Made by a program: the position numbers and the translations under genes. DNA of 64,000 nucleotides from Mesostigma viride. Lineage: Eukaryota > Streptophyta > Mesostigmatophyceae > Mesostigmatales > Mesostigmataceae. Shown here in pieces: positions 37,226-61,755 of this stretch (positions are counted from its first letter, which is position 1; every line of letters begins with the position of its first letter). The stretch covers positions 1,418,410-1,482,409 of the forward strand of contig RPFO01000891.1 of the NCBI GenBank assembly GCA_009746045.1, given 5' to 3'. The notes beneath the pieces were generated by a model, which worked only from the letters and a program-made list of their open reading frames with translations, searched no databases and was not told the origin of the DNA.

Positions 37226-40200
37226 ATGAATAGAAATGAGCACTTAACGTTCGATGGAAGCCCCATGGGCAGCCCCGTTGCCAGGGCGTTTGCACATGCA
37301 ACGCATCCGCTCTCCAACTTCGTTCATAATCATACTCCTTCATTTCTCCATAGAAGTCGAAGCGAAAAGCCTGCGAGATCAGCGGCGTCTCTTGACGACT
37401 TGGAGTGGAATGACGAGGATGAGGACTACAATCATGATCATAAGCATAAATTCGATGAGCACCATGACCACCTGTCGAATGGAAGGCCCCATAACCTTTT
37501 TCCTAACTTCAAACATCAACTCAGCAAGTTGTCTCATCAGGTCAGTTTGAGAAGTTTTCATCTCTCTGCGTGCTTGGTTTTCGGGGGGACGGGAAGCTGG
37601 TGCTCAAAAGAATGGGATCGTTTTCATCTCTCTGCGTGCTTGGTTTTCAGGGGGACGGGAAGCTGGTGCTCACGAGAATGGGATCGTTCTTGCCTTTTGG
37701 TAGCTAGTATTTTTAGATGGCGCATGAATGCGTTTAAGACTTAACTTTGTTGCTGTTAAAATCATGGACCCAGGGAATGTATTGCCTGATTGAGAAACCG
37801 TGGACTTTTTTTTTTTTTTCCCTCGTGTTCAGCGCTCCATGCCTGGAGCCCAGCCGAAGACTGTAGATGAGAAGCATCCAAATGCCATAAAAACTCCAGG
37901 GTCCCCAACGAAGCAGCCTGCTCCAGGTGGAAATGTCAAGGCAGGCTGGGTGCTTGGTCAGGCGGACGCATTGCTGCTCAAAGTTGGCAATGCGGCCGGC
38001 ATTGGGATGCACATACCTACCGAGGCCTCGCTGGAAGCGGGGGAAACGCAAGCATTAATGGAGGAGCTGGAAGAGGAGGAGGCAATGACCAAGGAACAGC
38101 ACTGGTGCGTGCGCATCTTCTGGCGCCATTTCTGGTGGGTGGTTCAGATCGTCGTCTCCGTGCTGTTCGCGGCTGGCTTTGTGCTCGCGATCTCTTTCAT
38201 AAACAACCGCGACAGCACCGTGGCGGACGCCCCGCTCTGGAAATGGGCCGTGCTTGTGTTGTCCATCTCGCTCGGACGCGCGGTCTCGTGTCTGATCGTG
38301 CTTCCCACCATGTACTGCATCGAGCGCTTCTTCGTGCTCAAGAGCCGCGTGATCTACTTCATGGCCTCGCTCAAGAACCCGATCATCAACCTGTTCTGGT
38401 TCATCGCGCTGCTCATCATCTGGGTGCTGCTCTTCGACGAGGACAACCTGTCAGGGGGTTACGGCGCGGTGCTCACGCTGCTGGCCATCACTGTCGTCGC
38501 CAGCTTTTTGATGATCGTGGAAACCATCACGCTCAAGATGATCGCCACGCGCTTCCACCTGCAGTCCTACTACACGCGCATGGCCGAGTCGGTACACTGT
38601 CAACGCATACTCATGCTGCTATCCCAGGTAACTGAGTCATTTCTCAGAATAATGATTTATTTTGTGTGTCATGTTCATTGAATGTCTAAAACTCCTATTG
38701 GCTCCTAATCGTCGCAAACCATAACTAGGATTGGATTTGATTGGATTTAAGAATACTTGTGCTTCAAGATTTTCCTGGCATCAGGCTATTGTCACAGAAA
38801 ACCTTTTGTTTTATTTCCGAATTTCCTTAGACCTTAATAACTTATCACTGTGCCTCGGAACCTGATTTGCCTCTTATGATGGGAGTTACTGTTTGAACAC
38901 TGGAAATAGTTAAATCTATCTACTCCAGATTTTGGTTAGGGTTTACAATTATCCTAATCAAAACATGTGCTTTGGTTCAAAAGATATGGTTTGGAGTTTT
39001 GATACCTCGGAACGGGCATAAGCTAATCAACGTACTTTGCGATTTTATTGGAAGGCATGCATTTTTATTTGTGGTCATTTGCCTGGTAGTAACTCGGCGC
39101 CAGTATTACATGCACTTGTGTAGCAACTACAGTACAGAATGGCACCTTGCAGCTATTTTGCTGAGCATGCACACACTAGGCTGGGCACTTTTTTTCTGCT
39201 TCTTCTATATTTGGCGTCACGCTACGCTCACCAAAGCCAGCGTGTTGTTTCTTTTCTGCTATCAGTCTCTGTTGGTGTTAAATGCAGCGCATGCTGACGA
39301 ACATCGTTTTGGCATGCACCGTCTCGCCTGCTCCCCCCTGAGCTCGTATCACACAGGCCATGGACAAGCCCTGCATCTTCTCTGCGCCAGGGTCGCCCAC
39401 GGAGCAGTCCCACGTGGGCTCTGTTCTCCGCTCCATCCCGTCCGAGTCCTCGCTGACCTCGAGCGTGGCCACGTACCCCTCCGCGAGCCACCCGCCGCTG
39501 TCCCACTCCTCCAACCCCCACGGGGTTGGCAGCCTCGGCCACCCCCCCGGCTCCCACCCCAATGGCGTCCACATGGCCTCCGCAGGGTCGACCTCTCCCG
39601 GAAATCTCAACACCGCAGAGCGGGCACGGAGGGACTCAAACGCTTCGCTCACGTCGCTCAAGTCGGCGCGCTCCGGCCGGTCGGACGCGGCCAGCAAGGC
39701 GGCGGCGGAGCTGTTTGAGCACGAGCTGGCAACCAAGTGCGAGGACATGACACCCGAGGCGCTCGACAAGCTGATGGAGTTTGTGCGCAAGCAGCGCATC
39801 ACAACCGAGGTGTCGCTAATCGGGAGCAATGGGAAAGGGACGAGCAGCAACGAGGTATCCACGGGCCGCCAGGCGCGCGCGCTCGGGCACCTGATCTACG
39901 GCCGGCTGTTTCTGGGGAAGCGCTTCATCAAGCAGGTGGACGTTGAGCGCGTGCTGGGCAGCAAGGTGGGCAAGCAGGCGTGGGAGCTGATGGCCCAACA
40001 GGCGACGACCGACGGGCGGCTTTACCGCAAGGAGTTTGTCGCCTGGTGCTTCCAGGTGTACAGCGAGCGCCGGTCGCTGGCGCTGACGATGCGGGACACC
40101 AACACGGTCGTCCAGACGATGCACCGCGTGCTCAGCTGCGTCGCGATCGTGATCGCGATCATCATCGGGTGCATCGTGACCGGGGTCGACGTGGTCAACC

Positions 40201-41606
40201 TGCTTCTGGGCTCGTCCGCGCTTCTGCTCTCCTGGGTCTTCATCTTCGGCAACAGCCTGCGCGTGCTCTTCGAGACGCTCATCTTCCTGTTCGTGGTGCA
40301 CCCGTTTGACGTCGCGGATCGCATCGAGGTTGACGGCATACACTACATTGTGAGTCGTTGGGGGGCGGGGCGCGGGGGAAGGGGCATGTGCATGCTGACA
40401 TGGAGGGGCAAAACAACATTTATAGTCCAACCTTAACCTAGAAGTGCTGTCCATATATCCTGACTATAAGTACGTCCAGTTTTATTTGGCGTGTTATAAA
40501 TGTGCCCCTTGACATACTTTCGAGTTGTTGTAAAATGTAAACAATATTCGTTACTACTTTGTTTGCCCCAACGTCATTGTTCCTCCGTCCCCTTCCCTTC
40601 CAGTTCCCTTGCAAACGGTGGACAGCTACGTCCTCTCTGTCCTTCAAATGTCCCCTATCATCCCAACTCGGCATGAAATTTTGGCTCGTGTTTCGGTGAA
40701 ATGTAACATCTTTCCAAAATGTGTATGTTAGAATAAGAAAATTGATATGTGTCTTCATTTTCCTTCATTAGAGGCCTTGATGGCCTCCGCATGGTGCTGT
40801 TTGTCACGGACTTACGCCCTCTTACATTTCACTCATCGAACACCAGAGTGGTTAACTGGAAATTCAATGTGGATATTCGATGTTTTCATCTATGCTACCC
40901 TAATCCATGCTACAAATGTTCGTGTGGCCCAAGCCCTTGCGGCCTGAACAATGCTCTATTTGTTGGATACTGTTAGTATTTATTGGATACTTCTAAATAA
41001 AGCTCAACCAGGAAGATTTGTCGCTTTTATACCATTTTATCGAACCCGCCCTCCCCCCCCTCCCCCGCTGGCCAGGTGGAGGAAATCGGCATCTGGTCGT
41101 GCAAGCTGTACGAGACAGACGGGAAGCTGGTCTTCATGCCCACGTCGCTGCTGGCGACGCGCCCGATCCGCAACCACCGGCGCAGCAAGGACACGTGGGA
41201 CTGCGTGCGCTTCACGCTCTCCTGGGCGTCGACGCCCATCGAGAAGATTGGTCAGCTGCAGGACCGGATTGAGGCGTTCATGTCGGCCAATCAGACGTGG
41301 TTTGGGCCCATCTTCCGCATGCTCATGGCGTCGGTGGAGGACAACAATAAAGCGGTCTATGAGTGCTGGTTCATGCACCGCAACAACTACCAGGACTTTG
41401 GCACGGTGCTCGTGCACCGCACCACGCTGCTCTATTTTATCAAGGAGCAGATGCAGGAGCTGGGTATCACGTACACCAAGCTCAGCCAGCCGGTCGAAGT
41501 AAGCATTACGGACGACCGCACGGGCTCATGCGCCGCGGTGGCGGCCGCAGCGGCGGCGGCGGCGGTTGCAACGATGGAGGAAGAGGGTGCCAAGAAGGCC
41601 AAGTGA
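37226..41606 (+). CDS. MscS-like mechanosensitive ion channel
   Basis: Membrane-tension-gated channel of the plant/fungal MscS-like family, likely plasma or internal membrane. Four exons: 37226-37540, 37833-38627, 39357-40349, 41076-41606; all junctions phase 0, GT-AG, giving 877 aa. N-terminal 200 residues are cytosolic, with a His/Asp-rich stretch and an acidic run (EELEEEEAM). Four helices follow (about 206-230, 242-275, 290-310, 320-345). Then comes a Ser/Pro-rich loop and a soluble linker with an EF-hand-like helix-loop-helix (QATTDGRLYRKEF), and two more helices from about 626. The last is the pore helix leading into VVHPFDVADRIEVDG, the family hallmark. The beta domain reads VEEIGIWSCKLYETDGK and PTSLLATRPIRNHRRS. 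The C terminus has an Ala run. Six predicted helices fit class II plant MSL channels. Intact. Confidence 0.95.
37555..37686. repeat. 66-bp tandem duplication in channel intron 1
   Basis: Two units (37555-37620, 37621-37686) differing at about four positions; the first begins 14 bp past the donor. Confidence 0.95.
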
Positions 41607-42550
41607 GGGAGCGTGGGGGAGCGGGCGCAGGGTCTAATTTATCACCGCACATTCGCGGGTCTCATTCCAGAAGCAACGTAGCGGGAACCTGCGATTGTGG
41701 GTTGCGCGCAGCGTCTGGAGCATGGACGCCAGACAGGCAAGCAGAGCTTGCTAACTTTATTGGTCCTGCCGCCGGATGCCAGAATGTTTATGATGGGGTT
41801 GGCAACATCTGATACCTTGCGTGCGCCATTGTGTCTATTGCGTATGCAGCGCTTCAAAGGGCCCCTACAATTCGGACAAAGTGCCCCATGTACTGGGCCT
41901 GTATCTTGTTCCGCAGCGTTACAGAATTAATGGTCTGGCTGAGGATTTTGCCAGACACCGAAGATTATTTATGGGCTACATTTAGGCCAAGCAGAGGACA
42001 AGTGTGCTTCTGTTTATACACAATAAATCTGTGATATCCTGCTGTACCATCTGCATGATCAAGGCACATCATCTGCATTGATCACGTTTCAGATGTAGAT
42101 CTTGGGGATTGCAAGTTTCTAGGAGCCTACTAGATGTGACATCTTGCCCCGGCACAGACCAGGTGAATACCGATTTCGGCCCTGTGGGCGGGCTTAGGAC
42201 TGGCAGGCCAACCAGGTAGACACCTCTAGCTCCTATGGTAGGGCCTTGTCCCGTCGCAACCCACTGGCAAACTTGTGTGCGCCGGCCGGCCCGCACTGAC
42301 GCGGCGCGACCCGGCCGGACCTATGTGACACAATATTTGCTTGAGGATGCAAGGCTTCGATCTGGGTTTATCTGTACTCCGCGCCCGCATGATAGATGTA
42401 AGGAGAAATGGGCTGCCGTCTGCGATAAACGCCTTCCAGCGGGGCAGGCTCCTGTTTTCTGCCCACGGGCCCCACGCGGCCCATTGCTTGAATGCAGGGT
42501 AGAAATCCGCAGGTGGAGGGTAGTGCCCCTGGGGATAGCTGCGACAAAAC
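41607..42550. other. 3' flank of the channel gene
   Basis: Probable 3' UTR and intergenic DNA. An AATAAA hexamer at about 42022 is a possible polyadenylation signal. No further gene before the LINE. Confidence 0.5.
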
Positions 42551-42562
42551 CGCCTCGTCGAT

Positions 42563-45167
42563 TAAAAAAATTAAATTAAATTAAATTATAACATGCCTCC
42601 GTGGGGAGGTCATGTAGCACATATTTCATGATGGATGGGGTGGAGGAAGCCGCGTGATCGAACTATCCTAACTCTATCTAGAAAATCCTAACTACACTAC
42701 TCATCAAAACGCCTCCTCCGCTTGGGGGGAGGTGGCTTGCCCACAGGGTCGGGCGTGTGCGCCTTGACAATCTTCTTCCACCGCGTCTTGTCCTGCATGG
42801 CAGTCCAAAGACGGGAGAGAGAGTGTATGCGGTGCTCAAACTGGGCTGGGACCACTAGGTCGTCCAGCAACATCTGAACGTAGTTGGTGACAGGTTTCCC
42901 TACCCTTTTGGGAATGTCCGCGGGGCCAGGCCAGGTCAGAATGTGCCGCCCTGGCTGTCCAAGCCGCTGGGGGCCGGCCAGACCAAGGGTGGTGTCGACC
43001 TGGCTGGTGCGGGCAAGGTGTCCTATAAATGCTATCCTACGCTGCCTAATCTCGTCCGAAACACGAGGCATGCCATGATACAAAGACTCTGATGACGGAC
43101 GCTCGGAAAAACCGACATTAAGGACATGCCGGAGCATCCTGTAAACTGTGCCGTCGAGCTGAGCTGCCAGTTTGGGTGGGAGGGTCCACGCCTCGGCGCC
43201 ATACGTGAGCACCGTGAGGACGAGGACCTTGAAGAGCATGCGCTTGCGGTGCCCGTCCAGGCCCTTCGAGCGCCAGTAGGGTGTGAGCGAACGGAGCTTG
43301 GCCCAGGCAAGGCCGATGCGGGTGTCCACATCGTCGGCGGTGTCAGGAAGCCAGCTCCCCAACAGCTTGAAGCGGTTGCGGAACGGGACCTCCGTCCCGT
43401 CGAGCAGGCGCGGCAGCGGTGGTTTACTGGATGCCCCTATCACCATCGCCTCAGTTTTGACACTAATCTCCAGCCCCACCGCCCGCGCCTCCAGGCCCAG
43501 GCAGTCCAGCCAGGTCTGAATGTGCTCGGGGCTCTCGATGAGGGTGGTATCATCCGCATAAATCAGGTCGGCAAGGCGGTAACCAGGTCTAACCCCGCCG
43601 TGCTCTTTCACGTTAAGGATGTCCAAGCCTGGCTCGAACCCCTTAAGAGCAATAAAGCGCGCCGCACGTGCCCGGCGCATGACGTGATCCACGACAATAA
43701 TGAACAGGTATGGGGACAGGACACAACCTTGCCACACCCCGTGGTGAAGGGGGAATGGTGGAGTGGTGCCCTCCGCAGTCCGCACTACTGCCTGTGAGCC
43801 CTCATACAGACGGCGAATGGCAGCAATAAACGCAGGTGGTACCCGATCCAGAGCTAGGATGGCCCAAAGAGCCTCCCAGAGAACCGTGTCAAAGGCCTTG
43901 ATGTAGTCAACAAAAATGAAGACCAGCGGCAAACTGTCAGGGGGAAGTCGACGCACCTCCTCCATCAACCGGCGCGCGCCGGACAAACACAGCCATGACA
44001 GTGTTACGACCACGACGGAAACCCATCTGAGACTCACCCAGGTGTGGGTCCAGCGCGGCGCGGAGCCTGTGCAGCATCATGCGCATGAAGACCTTCAGCG
44101 CGGCGCTCTGGAGGCAGACACCCCGGTAGTTGCCGGGGTCAGCAGCAGAGCCCTTCTTGTACAGCATGACGCGGATGGCCGTCTGCCACTCAGCAGGCGG
44201 AGCCGGCTCGTCAGAGAGCAGGACACGGTTGCAGAACGCCAGCAGAAGATCCCTAACCGCCAGATCAGGGGTCTTCAGCAGCTCAGCAGAAAGGTGGTCG
44301 GCACCGACCGCCGCGTCGTACCGCAGGCGAGCAAGGGCGCCGTCCAATTCCTTCAAAGTGAAGGGGGGGACGTCGTCAGTGGCAAGGCAGCCCTCCTGCA
44401 AGGCGGGGACTTGGTAGTCCGCGGCCAAGGAGGGGGGCGCTGGCGGCGGCGGGGGTCCGGCGACCCCGAGGCGGGCGGCCGTCTCGGGGTGCAGCGGCGG
44501 GGGGGGGGCGCGAGCCCCACCGGTCAAGGAAACATTGTGGGCCAACCAGCGGTCAAGGCCGACCGGCGCCGTGCCGTCCCCCGTGTGCTCCACCGGGGTG
44601 CGCTGCCGCCGGCCGCCGAGCCGGTCGAGGTGGTACCACATGTCCTTGCCCTGGTTGCGGGCCTGGCAGGCCTTGGCATCCGCGATGCACTGGGCTGCCT
44701 CCTCCGCGTCCTGAGCGTGCTCGTAGGCCTCCACAAGGGCGGCCTTGAGCAATGGTTTCTGCAGCGGGTCCCGGTTACGCTTGAGGCGGTGCCGGGCGGC
44801 CAAGACCTTGCTTGGGGTCCTGGCGGTAGAGCGGGCCGGGGCGGCGGCGGGGCATGACCGGCGGGTGCCGGGCCGCCAGCAACCGGGGGCACGGGCCGCA
44901 AAGCCCGCAAAAATGGCTGCGTTGGGGGCACCCTTGTCCAGCTCGTCGACGTCCGCCCGGGCGTCCAGGGCCGACAGGTACTCCTGGCGGCACCGGTTCC
45001 GCTCGTGCTCGGCATCCGTCCAGTCCTCAGGATCTCCCTTGACCGGACGTAGAGCAGACCAGTCAGGGCGGACCAGTGCGGCGCGGCGCGCGGGGACGTG
45101 GAACCGGAGCCGAAGGGTCGCGCGCACCAACCGGTGGTCAGAGCACACCGTGGGCGTGTCAAACACT
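42563..45167 (-). mobile_element. 5'-truncated APE-type LINE with target-site duplication
   Basis: Non-LTR retrotransposon on the minus strand. It begins inside the end of an APE endonuclease domain (FDTPTVCSDHRLVRATLRLR, 45166), followed by the RT: ESQMGFRRGRNTV, FVDYIKAFD (motif A), HHGVWQGCVLSPYLF (motif B), LIYADDTTLI (motif C), a YGAEAWTL thumb and a C-terminal FIGHLARTSQV block, stop at 42697. One frameshift near 43980-44030 splits the frame, so the copy is not functional. The 3' end is a TTTAA-rich tail (42563-42590 region). The 12-mer CGCCTCGTCGAT stands at both ends (42551-42562 and 45168-45179), as expected from target-primed insertion of a 5'-truncated copy. Confidence 0.9.
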
Positions 45168-45251
45168 CGCCTCGTCGATCAGCCGGCCAAATTTGGTGTT
45201 ACAGTAGAGCTAGGACAGCTCAGATGAGGATTATATCCCCCTCTAGTGACT

Positions 45252-45277
45252 ATATGGTTGTCTCCTTGATATGGTTG
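45252..45277. repeat. Micro-insertion resembling the family A terminus
   Basis: ATATGGTTG, TCTCCTTG, ATATGGTTG. The eight (or, with a shorter duplication, eleven to thirteen) inner bases match the terminal GGTTGTCTCCTTG of family A in the opposite orientation to the other copies, with a 6-9 bp flanking duplication. Confidence 0.4.
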
Positions 45278-45492
45278 AGGCATGATGCAGACGATATTTG
45301 TAACTTAAGTGTATAACTATTTTTTTCTAATGAGACTAGCATGGTACTCCGTGGCATGCCCATGCGCATGACACAGAAGCACTTACTTAAACTTACTTAG
45401 GCGTGACATGCAGACAGCTGCCCGTTGCCTTGCATGGCAGGCGCCTAGCAACGTTCGAGACTGTCCTGCATCAGCTAAAATATTCGAAAGCA

Positions 45493-45607
45493 TTAATTAA
45501 TTAATTAATAGACATGTGACTGGGCCACGTGAGCATAAGTCCTCAGTGGGAGGGCAACATGGGATGGAATGGATGATGTACATAAGCTATCTAGGTCCTA
45601 GTTACAG
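45493..45607. repeat. Dispersed repeat B (copy 2)
   Basis: TTAATTAATTAATA tract then CATAAGTCCTCAGTGGGAGG ... GCTATCTAGGTCCTAGTTAC, matching 14853-14972 at most positions with a 4-bp insertion. No coding potential; probably a transposable element fragment. Confidence 0.75.
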
Positions 45608-45794
45608 GGTTGTGGGCACCACGGCCCGAATCGCTATGAATGCCATATACGCGGTCACACGCGGCAATATTCAAAAGCATGCATGCATGTGTCAACTGAT
45701 TAAAAATGCTGATGTTACTGACTGCATGTGACTTTAAAGATTCTCGACGCTATGCAATCAATTATGGAATTAACCAGATCGAGTTATGAGCTAT

Positions 45795-45814
45795 CAAGGA
45801 GACAACCAGCGCAG
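45795..45814 (-). mobile_element. Family A retroelement, 20-bp terminal micro-copy
   Basis: CAAGGAGACAACCAGCGCAG exactly, flanked by GCTAT on both sides (45790-45794, 45815-45819). Only the terminus shared by the other truncated copies is present. Confidence 0.6.
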
Positions 45815-45933
45815 GCTATGAACATCAATGCATGCGTCAACCTGTGTCATGAAGTACTTTTATGGCATGCATGCCTAGATCTACACGTGGCACGCACACA
45901 TGCAAGTCCTTACTAGCTCTAGCTTATACATAT

Positions 45934-46234
45934 CAAGGAGACAACCAGCGCAGGCCCCAGATCGAAATCGGGAGAATCCGGACCATGGTAGCTCGAGCCT
46001 GCCGTTATCTTTTCCGCGTTTTCGAGTCGTTCAGGATGATGAATATGAATGGAGATGGAAGTGCATTGAAATTATGGCTGGTTTAATACGTGTAGAGCGA
46101 CTAGATGACCTGTAGGCGGTGGGGCCGGAAACAGCTTGCTTAATTGATCAGGGCCGGCGTGTGTTTCGAGCCTATAACTGCATGGCCGGGAGTGTCTATT
46201 GGTGCATGAGCACCATTGCTGCGATGTACGGGTG
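45934..46234 (-). mobile_element. Family A retroelement, longest copy
   Basis: 301 bp, flanked by an exact 13-bp duplication AGCTTATACATAT (45921-45933 and 46235-46247). Plus strand runs from CAAGGAGACAACC to GCTGCGATGTACGGGTG. No open frame, so mobilised in trans. The clear duplication makes this the reference copy for the family ends. Confidence 0.88.
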
Positions 46235-46247
46235 AGCTTATACATAT

Positions 46248-47073
46248 ATGTGTGGGTTTATATTTTTATTTATAATATATGGGGTTTTCCTTCTGTTGCA
46301 TGCCAATCTTACCTCCTTCAATCATCATTCTCAATGAACATATATGTGGCATGCATGCATATGCGTAACTCATTGTTACATCCATATGCATGTATATCGT
46401 ATGCAATGTTGCATGCATGCATGCATGATCCATGCATGCATGGAATCGATCGGGCCCGTGTACGTGTACGCGCGTCGATCTTCCAGCCTTGATCAATATA
46501 TCTAGTAGGATCGAAGCAAACTCAAGTGCGAGCTAGGGACACATGCACATGCATGCAAAGGCGCTGTACTTATTTGTACTCACAGATGCGACGTGACAAG
46601 TCACAGATGTCGCAGACGCCATATGTGCAGACAACTGCACGTGTGCAGAGAACGTGTGTGTTTGTTGATCTGACATTCATGATAAATGCATATAGCTGTC
46701 CAAACTAGCTGGAGTCACATTATAATTTAACCACATGTACTTTAACAGGCAATGCCACAGCAGGTCTTGTATCAGGTATGTGTACTCGCCCCGGTACCGC
46801 CAGCTGGCCGACAATTTGCCCAGCCGGCCTGCATGCGCAGCACCTTCCTCAATAGTTGTGCAGTTCTGGCCAATCACTCCCCTCCTGGGCTTCCGGCATC
46901 TCATTCAACCAGTAGCCCATTTTCCATCGTGTCCTCAATTCGCCTTCGTTGGTCAAGGTAGATGGCCTTCACTTAGCTACTTTCCTTGCACACCCTGACC
47001 GAACACTGAGGCACACCCCACTACCAGGCCTCTTTGAAAATAATTGTGATATGCTTCCGGCCAGCACTGGTGC
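46248..47073. other. Intergenic, 3' flank of the ASCC3-type gene
   Basis: AT-rich DNA with palindromic CATGCATGCATG runs (about 46340-46445). No gene recognised. Confidence 0.5.
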
Positions 47074-61308
<14,235 letters not shown>

Positions 61309-61755
61309 CTGGGGGTATAGGGAGGGGGCGGGGGGACCAGGGAGAAGGAGGGGGAAAAAGGGATGGACGGAAGGTGGGGTATGAAGGGAGAGGGAAAAAG
61401 CATAGTACCAGCCCCGCCCACGTGTGAGCATGCGGACATTCCATCGTGCAGGCATGAAAGAAGAGGGAGAAAGGGAGGGGAAGGGAAGGGAAGGAAGGAA
61501 GCTGAGGGGCTGGGTGGATGGCGCGGAGACAGCAACCTGACCCACACGTGTGCAAGCATGTCGGACATTCCAGGCAAGCGCGTTGGATCGGGGAGATGGG
61601 CGGAGGTAGGCGGCATGGGTGATGTGGCGATGCCAAGTGGTATAAATCATGCACAACCGGGCCCTTCGTTGCTAACTATGCACGGCCGGGAAGAAGGGGG
61701 GATGTAAATGAGTAGGGAAGAAGAATGAGTGCTGTTGGCAAGAAATGGAAGCCAT
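61309..61755. other. ASCC3 intron upstream of exon A
   Basis: Between the exon A acceptor (CCCCCAG, 61309-61315) and the hexamer array. G-rich on the plus strand, hence pyrimidine-rich in gene sense. No exon found. Confidence 0.5.

Noticed and set aside
42697-45166. Host gene with reverse-transcriptase domain
   Set aside because: Flanked by a 12-bp target duplication, 5'-truncated and frameshifted; a LINE insertion.
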